This document shows, in pieces, positions 1 through 11,426 of a stretch of 34,291 nucleotides of DNA. The position numbers and the translations under genes are program-made. Numbering within the stretch: position 1 is the stretch's first letter; the number at the start of each line of letters is the position of its first letter. Source of the DNA: Methylobacterium sp. GTDB taxonomy: Bacteria > Pseudomonadota > Alphaproteobacteria > Rhizobiales > Beijerinckiaceae. Where the stretch lies: the NCBI GenBank assembly GCA_020252645.1, contig JADCCN010000024.1:1-34291 (forward strand), in the 5' to 3' direction. The notes under the pieces are model-generated. The model saw nothing but the letters and a program-made list of their open reading frames with translations, made no database searches and had not been told where the DNA came from.

Positions 1-55
1 CGCAAATTCTGCCCCATTGTTCGGCGCTCAGTTCGTAACGCTTCGGCTTCGCCAT
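1..55 (-). CDS. IS5-type transposase, N-terminal fragment cut by window edge
   Basis: Read on the minus strand from the ATG at 53-55, the first 18 codons give MAKPKRYELSAEQWGRIC before the window ends. The pattern RYELS-x-EQW-x-RI is the usual beginning of IS5/IS4-type transposases (helix-turn-helix part of the DUF4096 region). A GGAG motif lies about 7 bases upstream of the ATG, consistent with this start. Only the N-terminus is visible, so intactness, the catalytic DDE residues and the exact IS group cannot be judged. The family call rests on this short motif alone. Confidence 0.6.
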   Translation of the reverse strand, partial: MAKPKRYELSAEQWGRIC

Positions 56-120
56 CGTCAGGCTCCAGTTCAGAGAATCTGGAACCCCATGAATCACGCC
101 TTACACAAAAACTGAACCCT
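1..120 (-). mobile_element. Terminal part of an IS5-like insertion sequence (end approximate)
   Basis: The transposase start at 55 is followed, going outward, by about 65 non-coding bases to the run ACTGAACCC at 112-120, which may be near the terminal inverted repeat. The other end lies outside the window, so neither the inverted repeat nor a target duplication can be confirmed. The boundary is a guess. A palindromic repeat begins 17 bases further on. Confidence 0.35.
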
Positions 121-136
121 GAATGTCGATTGGTCC

Positions 137-176
137 TAGAGCATGATGTGCTTCCGTCTGAACACATCATGCTCTA
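137..176. repeat. 40-bp perfect-arm palindrome (half unit of the dispersed repeat)
   Basis: The arms TAGAGCATGATGTG and CACATCATGCTCTA are exact reverse complements (14 bp). They enclose a 12-base loop whose edges (TTC/GAA) can extend the stem past one bulged C. The same palindrome recurs at 34233-34272, differing only in its first flanking base, where it is the second half of a complete roughly 105-bp unit. Here only that half is present, directly next to the IS-like end. Confidence 0.85.
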
Positions 177-864
177 TGCGTCCGATGGCCTGGGCGTGAA
201 GCACAAGAACATTTCCTTCATGAGCGAGCCGGTCTTCGAAAAGGCCTGGGCCGAGGTTGCTCAGGCCAACATGCCATATTGGCCGGAAGTGCCGGATATC
301 CGCTGGCGCGCGCATGTCTGTGTCTGGGCAGCGACGAGCGCCTTGCAGATCGAGGGCAATTTCGTCGAACTCGGCGTGCATACGGGGATCCTGTCCTCGA
401 TGATCTGCCGCTGCACGGATTTCGCAAAGCATGCGGATCGCCGCTTCTTCCTGTTCGATACCTTTACCGGCATTCCCGGCAAGGGCGCGTCGGCCGAGGA
501 GGCGGCCGAGATCGCCCGCTGCAACGCGGTCATGTATCACAGCGATGTTTATGAGTTCACGAAGTCGGTCTTCGCCGAGTTTCCGAATGCGCAGCTCGTG
601 AAGGGCCGCCTGCCCGCTTCGCTCGAGGGGATCGAGACCGGCCGGATTGCGTATCTTTCCGTCGACCTGAACCACGCGGGTGCCGAGATCGATTCAGCGG
701 AAATTCTCTGGCCGCGCCTGGTGCCCGGCGCGGTGATCGTGCTGGATGATTACGCCTTTGCGGGACATGAGGAGCAATATCGAGCCTGGAACGAATTCGC
801 GGCCCGCTATGGATTGCGCATCTTAACGTTGCCAACCGGGCAGGGCATGCTGATCAAGCGTTGA
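169..864 (+). CDS. TylF/macrocin-O-methyltransferase-like SAM-dependent methyltransferase
   Basis: The protein is a class I SAM-dependent methyltransferase of the TylF family. The glycine-rich SAM motif is FVELGVHTG, about 70 residues in. It is followed by an acidic residue in FFLFDTFTG and, in the C-terminal half, VPGAVIVLDDYAF with the DD pair that these enzymes use for metal binding. Family relatives in sugar or antibiotic pathways methylate hydroxyls, but the substrate here is unknown. The start is uncertain. The frame is open from TTG 130 through the palindrome. ATG 169 lies in the right arm of the palindrome, just before the first family-like residues (LYASDGLG). ATG 220 is also possible. 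No Shine-Dalgarno sequence precedes any of them. The original 5' end may have been replaced by the repeat, leaving a weakly expressed or truncated gene. It is convergent with the DMT permease, with 3 bases between the stops. Confidence 0.6.
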   Translation: MLYASDGLGVKHKNISFMSEPVFEKAWAEVAQANMPYWPEVPDIRWRAHVCVWAATSALQIEGNFVELGVHTGILSSMICRCTDFAKHADRRFFLFDTFTGIPGKGASAEEAAEIARCNAVMYHSDVYEFTKSVFAEFPNAQLVKGRLPASLEGIETGRIAYLSVDLNHAGAEIDSAEILWPRLVPGAVIVLDDYAFAGHEEQYRAWNEFAARYGLRILTLPTGQGMLIKR

Positions 865-867
865 AGC

Positions 868-1746
868 TCAGCGCCGGCTGGTGATGGCGAGGCCTGCGAC
901 AATCATGCCGATGCCCGCCCATTGCACCGCGCCCGGCCATTCGCCCAGCAACGGGATGGCGGAAATCGTGCCGATGACCGGGATGAGCGGCGGGAACTTG
1001 CCCGATTCGGCCGCTCCCACGAGCTTCACCGCATGGCCCCACATCCAGAGGCCGATGATCATGTTCAGCACACCCTGGTTGAAGCCGTGGAAAATCACGG
1101 CCTCCAAAGGCAAGGCGAGCAGGCGCTCGGCGCCGTTGAAGAGATACCAGGGCCAGAAAGCGAGCGCCGATAACACGGCCAGCACGGCGGTGGCGCGCAG
1201 CGCATCCACCTTCCACAATTGCAGCAGCAGCGGATAGCCTCCCCAGAGCAGGCCCACGCCGAAGAAACAAAGGTCCCCCAGCAGCACATTGCGCGCGCCG
1301 GAGGTTGTCGCCGCCAGCGCGATCAGCACGAGGCCGCCCAGAACAACCCCGATTCCCAGCCAGCCCCGCCGGCCGGGATCAGCCCCGAAAATGAGCCAGC
1401 CGCCCACCGCGCCGATCACCGTGACAGTGCCGGGGCCGATGGAGGCGCCATGCGCAGCGGGCGAGAGCGAAAGCCCCTGCATCATCAGGAGAGTCATCGG
1501 CAGGCCGGAGGAAAGGGTCAGCACGAGGCCCCTGCCCCAGCCAATTCCGGCACAATCCCTGAAACCGCCGGCCTTCAGGAACAGCGGAAAAAGCAGAACG
1601 GCCGCCACGCCGAAGCGCAGGGCCGTCATGTCGAGAACGGTGAAGCCGTTGAGCACCGCATGGCGCGAGATGGCGAAGTTGGCACCGTAGATCGCCACGG
1701 CACCGAGCATGGCCAAGGCCGCGAGGCCACGCGGGCTGAGGGGCAT
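868..1746 (-). CDS. DMT-superfamily (EamA) permease
   Basis: This 292-residue protein is almost wholly hydrophobic, with about ten predicted membrane segments arranged as two EamA-type halves. It begins GLAALAMLGAVAIYGANFA, typical of the first helix of drug/metabolite transporters, and ends with a short basic tail (AITSRR). Members export amino acids, metabolites or drugs across the inner membrane. The sequence does not reveal the substrate. The ATG lies 4 bases after the eno stop, so it is almost certainly cotranscribed with eno. The arrangement is probably incidental rather than a glycolytic link. Confidence 0.85.
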   Translation of the reverse strand: MPLSPRGLAALAMLGAVAIYGANFAISRHAVLNGFTVLDMTALRFGVAAVLLFPLFLKAGGFRDCAGIGWGRGLVLTLSSGLPMTLLMMQGLSLSPAAHGASIGPGTVTVIGAVGGWLIFGADPGRRGWLGIGVVLGGLVLIALAATTSGARNVLLGDLCFFGVGLLWGGYPLLLQLWKVDALRATAVLAVLSALAFWPWYLFNGAERLLALPLEAVIFHGFNQGVLNMIIGLWMWGHAVKLVGAAESGKFPPLIPVIGTISAIPLLGEWPGAVQWAGIGMIVAGLAITSRR

Positions 1747-1750
1747 CCGA

Positions 1751-3704
<1,954 letters not shown>

Positions 3705-3709
3705 GCCGA

Positions 3710-3952
3710 TCAGACGCCGAAGCCGCGCCGCTCCATGCAGGACATGATTCCCGCCTGCCTGCCCGGCTCGCGCGCGAAAGCGGAGCGGCCCGGACTGACA
3801 TGCTCCTCCACCTTGCCGCCATGCGCCGTGATGCAGTGGCAATAGGCTTGGCGTTCCTTCTCGCGGATGCGGTTGCAGGCGGCATCGCCTTCGGTCTGCG
3901 GCGCGGAGAAACCGAACAGGAAGGCAAGCAGGAGGGGCGATGTCGAGAACAT
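3710..3952 (-). CDS. Small hypothetical, probably exported, Cys-containing protein
   Basis: This 80-residue product begins MFSTSPLLLAFLFGFSAPQ, a short hydrophobic stretch ending in small residues that could be a signal peptide with cleavage near Ser/Ala-Pro-Gln. The rest is hydrophilic with four cysteines (AACNR, YCHC, MSCMERR) and a predicted lysine/arginine-rich tail. I do not recognise the family. Support for it being real is moderate: the signal-like N-terminus, regular codon use, and a position filling the gap between the queF stop (3704, convergent) and kdsA. No clear ribosome-binding site is visible. A longer overlapping frame on the same strand (3210-4022) runs antisense through queF and is rejected. 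Confidence 0.5.
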   Translation of the reverse strand: MFSTSPLLLAFLFGFSAPQTEGDAACNRIREKERQAYCHCITAHGGKVEEHVSPGRSAFAREPGRQAGIMSCMERRGFGV

Positions 3953-4028
3953 GTCCGGGAGAGTGATCGCGAGAATTGAAGAAGCTGTTTTGCGGCGTGC
4001 GGCAGCTGGCCTTCCGCGTCAACCCCGC

Positions 4029-4853
4029 TCAGAGGTTTTTCGTCACCTTGTCATAGGCCTGCAGCCGCGCGAGCAGCGCCTTCATCTCGTGGAGCGGCAC
4101 CATGTTCGGGCCATCCGAGGGGGCCTTGTCGGGGTTTTCATGCGTCTCGATGAAGAGCCCGGCAACCCCCACGGCGATCGCGGCGCGCGCCAGAACCGGC
4201 ACGAATTCGCGCTGCCCGCCGGTGGAACCGCCCTGCCCGCCCGGCTGCTGCACGGAATGGGTGGCATCGAAGATCACCGGGCAAGCGCATTGCCCGGCCA
4301 TGATCGGCAGCCCGCGCATATCGGTGAGAAGCGTGTTGTAGCCGAAGCTCGTGCCGCGCTCGCAGGCCATCACGCGGGTGTTGCCGGCATCGGTGATCTT
4401 CGCGACGACATTTCGCATGTCCCAGGGGGCAAGGAACTGGCCCTTCTTCACATTGATCGCCGCGCCGGTCTTCGCGGCCGCGACGAGCAGATCGGTCTGC
4501 CGGCAGAGGAAGGCGGGGATCTGCAGGCAATCCACGACGCTTGCCACTTCCGCGCATTGGCCTGGCTCATGCACATCGGTGATGACCGGCAGGCCGAATG
4601 TTGTCCTGATCTGCGCAAAGACCGCCAGCGCCTTCTCAAGCCCGATGCCCCGCGCGGCCTTGCCGGAAGTGCGGTTCGCCTTGTCGAACGAGGATTTGTA
4701 GATGAGCCCGATACCCAGGCTCTCGCAGATTTCCTTCAGGCTGCCGGCCATTGCGAAGGCATGGTCGCGGCTTTCCATCTGGCAGGGGCCGGCGATCAGC
4801 GCGAAGGGCCGGTAGTTCCCGAAAGTCACGGGACCGATGGTCACATCCGTCAT
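4029..4853 (-). CDS. kdsA: 3-deoxy-8-phosphooctulonate (KDO-8-P) synthase
   Basis: Condenses phosphoenolpyruvate with arabinose-5-phosphate to give KDO-8-phosphate for the LPS inner core. The 274 residues have the expected length. Motifs are [10 protein letters not shown] (19-28), [34 protein letters not shown] and [15 protein letters not shown]. Cys24 in GPC, with the later His (DATHS), Glu (ETHENP) and Asp (PSDG), matches the metal ligands of the metal-dependent class. The metal-independent enzymes have Asn at the Cys position. ATG 4851-4853 has GAGG about 8 bases upstream. The frame is open for 330 more codons upstream, but that part is antisense to the real glyoxalase-like gene's frame. 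kdsA near eno and pyrG is a common alphaproteobacterial neighbourhood. Confidence 0.97.
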   Translation of the reverse strand: MTDVTIGPVTFGNYRPFALIAGPCQMESRDHAFAMAGSLKEICESLGIGLIYKSSFDKANRTSGKAARGIGLEKALAVFAQIRTTFGLPVITDVHEPGQCAEVASVVDCLQIPAFLCRQTDLLVAAAKTGAAINVKKGQFLAPWDMRNVVAKITDAGNTRVMACERGTSFGYNTLLTDMRGLPIMAGQCACPVIFDATHSVQQPGGQGGSTGGQREFVPVLARAAIAVGVAGLFIETHENPDKAPSDGPNMVPLHEMKALLARLQAYDKVTKNL

Positions 4854-4957
4854 CGATGATCCTCTGTTCTCCGGGAGGGGTCCGAAGGGCCTTCTCGATA
4901 GGCCCTCGGAGGCTTGATCGCAAGCCCCGCCATGCCGAGAGGCTCGGCCAGCGCCCG

Positions 4958-5830
4958 TCACTCCGCCGGCCGCTCGAGCCGGATCGCCGTGGCGAAGCCG
5001 GGGCGCGGCTCGATGGTGAAGGCATCGCCGGCGGAAACCATGCCAAGCCCCATCCGCACCGCCTGCCTGGCGACCGCGGCCGGCTCGGCGACCCTGAGGC
5101 CAAAGCCGGCGAAATGCGGGGGGCTCGTCCGGGCTTCGACACCATAGAGGAAGCGGAACGTGTCGGGCGTGACAAGTTCCAGCCGCGTCCCGCCGCAATC
5201 CAGCGCGATCCCCGATGAAGAAGCGCGCATCTCCCGGCAATCGGCGAAAGCCGAGAGGAAGATGTGATGATCGGAGGGGTTTTCCGCCACGAGCGTCACG
5301 CGGGAGATGCCGCTGGCACCATTGGGGTGCTGCTGGAGAACAGGCGACCAGAAATTCTCCGGGAAATGCTGCTGGCAGACGAAGAAACCACATTCGGCCA
5401 GCTCCCGCGCATGCGCGAAGGCCAGGGTGAAGGCGACTTCCACCTCCGTGCCATCCGCCTTCACGCCCTTGCGCCTGAAATCGAACGGGGCGAAGGAACC
5501 AACGCCTTCGCTTGCGAAACGCGTGGCATCGGCCCTGGCATTCTCGCTCTTCAGCACCATCATCGAAAGGCCGGGCTGGCGGGCGATCGCTTCCGCCACG
5601 AAGGCACCGAAGGAAAAGAAACCCGGCTGATGCGGCGGCACCTGCGCGCCCTCCCCCACCGAGATCAATTCGAGAAAGGTTTCGTCCGCGAACTGGATCA
5701 GGCGGTTTTCCGTGCCCCAGGGATGCCGGTTGCGCGCGCCCGCGCGCAGGCCCAGCGCCTCGAACTCTCCGGCGAGCTGATCGAGATCGGCGGTGCCGAG
5801 AACCAGGTGATCGAGGGGGCGCGGCGACAT
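4958..5830 (-). CDS. Glyoxalase-like (VOC superfamily) protein
   Basis: The 290-residue protein starts [25 protein letters not shown], the beta-alpha-beta opening of VOC folds with the first metal-ligand-type His (DHLV). It continues with GTENRLIQF and FLELISV, typical of the glyoxalase-like domain family (PF13468 type). A second related half follows ([24 protein letters not shown]). The reaction is unknown; VOC enzymes include dioxygenases, isomerases and resistance proteins. The start at 5830 has a strong AAGGAGAT 6-7 bases upstream. It lies 104 bases upstream of kdsA on the same strand and may share its transcript. A palindromic repeat sits upstream of it. Confidence 0.85.
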   Translation of the reverse strand: MSPRPLDHLVLGTADLDQLAGEFEALGLRAGARNRHPWGTENRLIQFADETFLELISVGEGAQVPPHQPGFFSFGAFVAEAIARQPGLSMMVLKSENARADATRFASEGVGSFAPFDFRRKGVKADGTEVEVAFTLAFAHARELAECGFFVCQQHFPENFWSPVLQQHPNGASGISRVTLVAENPSDHHIFLSAFADCREMRASSSGIALDCGGTRLELVTPDTFRFLYGVEARTSPPHFAGFGLRVAEPAAVARQAVRMGLGMVSAGDAFTIEPRPGFATAIRLERPAE

Positions 5831-5864
5831 GCCATCTCCTTAACAAGCTTGGCTATCCGGCGTT

Positions 5865-5970
5865 TAGAGCATGCTGTGAAAAAGTGGAATCCGGTTTTTC
5901 ACAAAAAAGCATGCGACAAAACAATAAGATAGAGCTCGGGTTTGATTCCATCAGAACGAGACGTGCTCTA
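5865..5970. repeat. Complete ~105-bp bipartite palindromic repeat
   Basis: Hairpin 1 pairs GTGAAAAA with TTTTTCAC around GTGGAATCCGG, bracketed by GCATGC copies. A linker GACAAAACAATAAGA follows. Hairpin 2 opens TAGAGCTC and closes GTGCTCTA. The first half is nearly identical to 34167-34231. It lies between the glyoxalase-like gene and the ATP-grasp gene. Confidence 0.85.
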
Positions 5971-6016
5971 GCCCATGCGGCCACAAGGCGCAAAGCCCGG
6001 CCAAGGTTCGTTTTGG

Positions 6017-7177
6017 TCATGCTTCGATGACATGCGGCACGAAGCGCGCGAGATTGCCGGTGATGGGGCTTTCATCCTCGCGGATGAGCATGCCCGCCGG
6101 CTGGCTCGCGACCATCCAGGCGCCGATTACGACATGGCCGCCGCCGAAATCCGGGATTTCAACGAGCTTCTGGCGCATGATCGGGCCAATATAGGGGCCC
6201 GAGGTCCGGGTGACCGGCGCGCCTTCGCGGATGATCCGGATATTCGCGCCCTCGCGGGAATGGATGGGCTTCTCGACATAGGAAGCGCCGAGATCAACGC
6301 CTTCCCGCCCGGCGAAATAGGCGGGGAGCAGGTTCGGGTGCCCCGGAAAAATCCGCCAGAGATGCGGCATTAGCCCCTTGTTGGAGAGAACGGCTTTCCA
6401 GATCGGCTCGATGAACTGCGTGCGGCTGCCGATGACCGATTGGCCGAATTCCTCCCGGAACATCCATTCCCAGGGATAGAGCTTGAAAAGCACGTCGATC
6501 GCGCCATCGGCGAGGTCCACGAAGGTGCCGTCGCGCGCAACGCCGATCTCGTCCATGAAGAGGAACTGCGTCGAAAGGCCCGCGGCCTTCGCGCAATCCT
6601 CGAGATAGGCGACCGTGCCGCGATCCTCCGCGCTCACCCTCGCACAGGCGAGATGCAGCCGGTAGGCTGACCCGCCGCGCAGGTTGCGGAAGGCCTCCAC
6701 GAGCCTTTCATGCACGGAATTGAATTGGTCCGATCCGGCGGGCAGCACGCCGCGCGCGATCTGTTCTTCCAGCCAGACCCATTGGAACACGCCGGTCTCG
6801 AACAAGGCCGTGGGCGTATCCGCGTTGTATTCCAAGAGCTTGGCTGGTCCGTTGCCCGCATAAGCGAAATCGAACCGGCCATAGAGATTGCGGTTCCCCT
6901 GCTGCCAGCTCTCGTGGATCGCACCCCAGAAATCGCGCGGAATGCCCAGCGAAGTGAGGATTTCCTCGCTGACGATCGCCTCGGCCACGAAGGCGAGGCA
7001 CATCTCTTCGAGCTCGGCGGAGGGCGCCTCGATCTCCTCCTCGATCTCGCGCAGCGTGAAGCCGAAGGCGGCTGTCTCGTCCCAATAGGGCGCGCCCTCC
7101 GCCGTGTGGAAGGTGAAGCCCATGCGCTGCGCCGTGTCGCGCCAGTCCGGCCTTTCGGGAAGCGTCAGGCGACGCAT
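6017..7177 (-). CDS. Glutathionylspermidine synthase-like ATP-grasp enzyme (YgiC/YjfC family)
   Basis: The 386 residues are the same size as E. coli YgiC/YjfC. These proteins are the ATP-grasp synthetase half of glutathionylspermidine synthase without the N-terminal amidase. Motifs that line the active site are present: YGRFDFAY (99-106), LLEYNADTP (114-122, with the Glu/Asn/Asp set), KLYPWEWMF, and a C-terminal MLIREDESPITGN. An amide-bond-forming ligase is expected, but the family has no settled substrate and glutathionylspermidine itself should not be assumed. The start ATG at 7177 overlaps the upstream DUF1190 stop (TGATG). The preceding bases encode a serine run and are pyrimidine-rich, so there is no Shine-Dalgarno and translation is probably coupled. 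Together with DUF1190 and DUF350 genes it forms a conserved cassette. Confidence 0.9.
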   Translation of the reverse strand: MRRLTLPERPDWRDTAQRMGFTFHTAEGAPYWDETAAFGFTLREIEEEIEAPSAELEEMCLAFVAEAIVSEEILTSLGIPRDFWGAIHESWQQGNRNLYGRFDFAYAGNGPAKLLEYNADTPTALFETGVFQWVWLEEQIARGVLPAGSDQFNSVHERLVEAFRNLRGGSAYRLHLACARVSAEDRGTVAYLEDCAKAAGLSTQFLFMDEIGVARDGTFVDLADGAIDVLFKLYPWEWMFREEFGQSVIGSRTQFIEPIWKAVLSNKGLMPHLWRIFPGHPNLLPAYFAGREGVDLGASYVEKPIHSREGANIRIIREGAPVTRTSGPYIGPIMRQKLVEIPDFGGGHVVIGAWMVASQPAGMLIREDESPITGNLARFVPHVIEA

Positions 7178-7830
7178 CAGGAGGACGAGGAGGAGGAGGT
7201 CGAGCGCGCGGTCGAGCCGAAGCCGCCGCGCGTCACGGTCGAACTCTGCAGGCTCGGCACGCTCCCCCGCCCGGTGGTGAGGCTGCGAGGCACGGTGACG
7301 GGCCCGGGCTGGGATGCATTTCGGCTCACGGTCGTGCCGGCGGCGGTGGAATAGCTGCGCCAGCCGCCTACAAGGCCGGCGGACGAGGTCGAGCGCGGCA
7401 CCACGCAGCCCGGCTGCGTGGCCGGCGTGAAGCCCGGCGCGCAGGGCTGCTGGTTGCGCAAGGGCGGCAGAAGCGCTTGCGGCTGGCGCTGGCCGAGGAG
7501 CCTCTGCGCGATCATCACGCCCGCAAGACTGGGGAGGAAGGAGGTCGTGCCGGCAATGGTCGCGGGTTTGCACTGGCCCGGGCCATATTGCGCCTCGCAA
7601 TCCCCCTGCGCGTTGAAGCGCGGCGCATCCGTGAGGTGCTTTTCCTCGGCGGCCGCGAATTCCGCCTCGCATTGGTCGCGCGTCATCGCGCTGGCGGTCA
7701 CGCAGGCGCTAAGGCTCTCATAGATCTCGGCCTGGTCGCTGTCGGAAACCGGTCCGCCCGAACGGCCGAGCCATGCGCCGGCGATCAGCAGGCCGGTTGC
7801 ACCGAGGAAGATCATCGAGGAGCGTTTCAT
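7177..7830 (-). CDS. DUF1190 (YgiB/YjfM-like) envelope protein
   Basis: The 217-residue protein starts MKRSSMIFLGATGLLIAG, a signal or anchor segment. The conserved middle contains CVTASAMTRDQCEAEFAAA and FNAQGDCEAQYGPGQC, four cysteines in the spacing seen in E. coli YgiB. It ends with TVTRGGFG followed by a Ser/Thr-rich tail, as in YgiB. That tail closes with six or more consecutive serines. The start at 7830 is preferred over the longer frame from 7905 because GGGAGGG lies 5-6 bases upstream and the signal segment then sits at the N-terminus. The extension is translated repeat DNA. It is expected to act in the periplasm or inner membrane. Function is unknown, but it is consistently paired with the ATP-grasp gene immediately downstream. 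Confidence 0.88.
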   Translation of the reverse strand: MKRSSMIFLGATGLLIAGAWLGRSGGPVSDSDQAEIYESLSACVTASAMTRDQCEAEFAAAEEKHLTDAPRFNAQGDCEAQYGPGQCKPATIAGTTSFLPSLAGVMIAQRLLGQRQPQALLPPLRNQQPCAPGFTPATQPGCVVPRSTSSAGLVGGWRSYSTAAGTTVSRNASQPGPVTVPRSLTTGRGSVPSLQSSTVTRGGFGSTARSTSSSSSS

Positions 7831-7848
7831 GGTCCCTCCCGGAGCATT

Positions 7849-7893
7849 TTCAAGCGAGGTGAACCCCGGTTCGCGGCAAGAAAATGCGACAAC
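7849..7893. repeat. Short palindromic repeat (single hairpin) between DUF350 and DUF1190
   Basis: GAGCATTTTC at the left and GAAAATGCGACAA at the right enclose GCGAGGTGAACCCCGGTTCGC. It has the same plan as the first half of the larger units (GCAT arm, GTG-CCG loop, ATGCGACAA linker), but the second hairpin is absent. It spaces the DUF350 stop from the DUF1190 start within one operon. Confidence 0.65.
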
Positions 7894-7904
7894 GCGAAAA
7901 AACA

Positions 7905-8330
7905 CTACACGCTCATCGAGGCAGCATTGAGGAGCCCTGCCCCGAGGCTGACGCTCGCGACCGTGATGCCGGCCGCGATGTTGCCCGCGCCGACCTTCGC
8001 CGAAAGACCCGGCACGATGAAGCGGCAGACGAAATAGGCGAGAAGCTGCACCACGAAAGCGGCGAAACCCCAGATCAGCATGTCGGGGATGCTCACGGCC
8101 TGCGCGACGGCCTTCGAGAGCGGCAGCACGAAGCCGATCAGGCTTCCCCCGAGTGCCAGCGCCGCCGCGACATTGCCCTCGCGGATCAGCGCGACTTCGT
8201 CATGCGCGGTGAGCCGGATATAGACGAGCACGAAGATCGTGAGCAGGGCGGCCGCCACGAGGAAATACAGGATGAAATGCGGCAGGCCGCCGAAAATGCC
8301 GGCGAACATGCGTCCCTCGATCTCGAACAT
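7905..8330 (-). CDS. DUF350 integral membrane protein (YjfL-like)
   Basis: The 141-residue protein has four hydrophobic segments (about 13-33, 50-75, 82-105 and 115-138), as in the DUF350 family. The loop RLTAHDEVALIREGNVAAALALGGSLIG contains the family's conserved charged stretch. The start at 8330 has GGGGGAA about 7 bases upstream. An internal Met at codon 8 is a less likely start. E. coli yjfL-yjfM-yjfC shows the same order (DUF350, DUF1190, ATP-grasp), which supports a joint function at the inner membrane. It begins 58 bases after the pyrG stop and may be read from the same transcript. The biochemical role is unknown. Confidence 0.9.
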   Translation of the reverse strand: MFEIEGRMFAGIFGGLPHFILYFLVAAALLTIFVLVYIRLTAHDEVALIREGNVAAALALGGSLIGFVLPLSKAVAQAVSIPDMLIWGFAAFVVQLLAYFVCRFIVPGLSAKVGAGNIAAGITVASVSLGAGLLNAASMSV

Positions 8331-8388
8331 GGCGATTCCCCCGGTTCCGGCGCGACATCCTGCCTCGCCGGAGCCGCAAAGGGAAGCG

Positions 8389-10029
<1,641 letters not shown>

Positions 10030-10059
10030 TTAATCCAGCGCGCCGATTCTGCGCAAATG

Positions 10060-10088
10060 AAAAAGGCGCCATCCACAAGGATGACGCC
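10060..10088 (-). terminator. Rho-independent terminator downstream of secG
   Basis: On the minus strand, GGCGTCATCC, loop TTGT, then GGATGGCGCC form a stem of 10 positions with one imperfect pair, followed directly by TTTTT. It lies 31 bases after the secG stop and 43 bases before the pyrG start, so it ends the tpiA-secG transcript or acts as an attenuator for pyrG. Confidence 0.8.
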
Positions 10089-10119
10089 TGGATTTCGGGC
10101 CGCGCGCCCGAACGCCGGC

Positions 10120-10482
10120 TTACTGGTTCGGCGCGGTGCCACCCTGCAGGTTGCGGAGCTGATCGAGCACGTTCGGGCCAGAGCCCGGAGCCGGCGCGGT
10201 CTGGCCCGGCAGGGTCGGCGGGGCCGGCGCGTCAATGCCAACGGGAGCGCGCTTCGGCGCGTTGCGGGCGGCCAGGACGCCGAGGGTCAGCGAGGTGACG
10301 AAGAATGCCGCGCCAAGAATTGCCGTGGTGCGCGAGAGCAGGTTCGCCTGCCCGCGGCCCGTCATGAAGGAAGAGGGGCTCGAACCCATGCCGAGGCCGC
10401 CCCCTTCCGAGCGCTGCAAGAGCACCACGCCGGCAAGCGCCAGCACGATGACGAGGTGAATGGCGATCAGAACGGTTTCCAT
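10120..10482 (-). CDS. secG: Preprotein translocase subunit SecG
   Basis: Small inner-membrane subunit of the SecYEG channel that stimulates protein export. The 120 residues have a first membrane helix at about 3-22 (VLIAIHLVIVLALAGVVLLQ), the family loop RSEGGGLGMGSS, the segment GRGQANLLSRTTAILG and a second helix at about 54-73. A Pro/Ala-rich tail follows, as is common in alphaproteobacteria. The start at 10482 is fixed by the helix. The longer frame from 10728 reads antisense into tpiA. It lies 107 bases downstream of tpiA, probably cotranscribed, and ends at the terminator at 10060-10088. Confidence 0.95.
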   Translation of the reverse strand: METVLIAIHLVIVLALAGVVLLQRSEGGGLGMGSSPSSFMTGRGQANLLSRTTAILGAAFFVTSLTLGVLAARNAPKRAPVGIDAPAPPTLPGQTAPAPGSGPNVLDQLRNLQGGTAPNQ

Positions 10483-10589
10483 CGGTCGGTTCGGTCCAGC
10501 AAGGGGAAACGGGCGGCGGGAGCCGCGATCCGCAGGGATTTGGGCTCCCATACCGGGAAATGCAAGGAAGGCAAAGACGTAAAAACGCA

Positions 10590-11339
10590 TCACGCCGCAT
10601 GCGCGATGGCGAGGAAATCCGCGGCCTTGAGGCTCGCGCCGCCCACCAGTGCGCCATCGACATCGGCGAGCGCGAGGATTTCGGCGGCGTTCGAGGGCTT
10701 CACCGAGCCGCCATAGAGGATGCGGCATTTCCCGGCCTCGCCCTTCGCGAGCACGGCCTTCAGCGTCTTGCGGATATCCGCGTGCATCTGGGCGATATCC
10801 GCAGGGGTGGGGGTCAGGCCCGTGCCGATGGCCCAGACCGGCTCATAGGCAACAACAACCTGATCCGCCCGCGCGCCGGCGGGGACCGAGCCCCTGATCT
10901 GGCGACGCACGACCGCGAGCGCCTTGCCGGCCTCGCGCTCGGCGCGGGTTTCGCCCACGCAGATGATGGCGATCATCCCCTGCCCCATCGCGGCTTCCGC
11001 CTTGGCCTTCACAACGGCATCCTTCTCGGCATGGTCGGTGCGCCGCTCGGAATGGCCGACGATGATGGCGCCGGCACCCGCTTCGAACAGCATGGCTGCG
11101 GAGAGGTCGCCCGTATGCGCACCGGAGGCTTTGGCATGGCAATCCTGCGCCCCAATGCTGATTCCCGTGCCGATGCACACGGCAGCCGCGGTGAAGATCA
11201 GCGTTGCCGGCGGGCAGACGAGGAGATCCACCCTGGAGCGCAGGGCGGGTGTTGCGCCCTTCCCCATCGCCTGGATTTCCGCAAGGTCCGCCCGGAGGCC
11301 GTTCATCTTCCAGTTTCCGGCGATCAGGGTCTTGCGCAT
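10590..11339 (-). CDS. tpiA: Triosephosphate isomerase
   Basis: Interconverts dihydroxyacetone phosphate and glyceraldehyde-3-phosphate. The 249-residue TIM barrel has all catalytic residues: Asn9 and Lys11 in GNWKMN, His96 in VGHSERR and Glu166 in [11 protein letters not shown], whose last residues form the flexible lid. The phosphate-binding loop LYGGSVKP follows. Its gene is divergent from ppiD across a 177-bp region holding promoter-like motifs for both sides. secG follows on the same strand. Confidence 0.98.
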   Translation of the reverse strand: MRKTLIAGNWKMNGLRADLAEIQAMGKGATPALRSRVDLLVCPPATLIFTAAAVCIGTGISIGAQDCHAKASGAHTGDLSAAMLFEAGAGAIIVGHSERRTDHAEKDAVVKAKAEAAMGQGMIAIICVGETRAEREAGKALAVVRRQIRGSVPAGARADQVVVAYEPVWAIGTGLTPTPADIAQMHADIRKTLKAVLAKGEAGKCRILYGGSVKPSNAAEILALADVDGALVGGASLKAADFLAIAHAA

Positions 11340-11378
11340 GGATCAGGTTCCGACAAGGCAGGGAATGTTCCGGCCCGG

Positions 11379-11407
11379 CCGATAGCACGCCGCGCGCGAC
11401 CGTTCAA
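11379..11407 (-). promoter_or_regulatory. Candidate sigma70-type promoter for tpiA-secG
   Basis: On the minus strand TTGAAC (reverse complement of 11402-11407), a 17-base spacer and TATCGG (11379-11384) match the housekeeping -35/-10 pattern. It ends about 40 bases upstream of the tpiA start. This is motif-based only; in GC-rich alphaproteobacteria -10 boxes are loose. Confidence 0.45.
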
Positions 11408-11426
11408 CGCGCGAGCAGGCCGCGCC

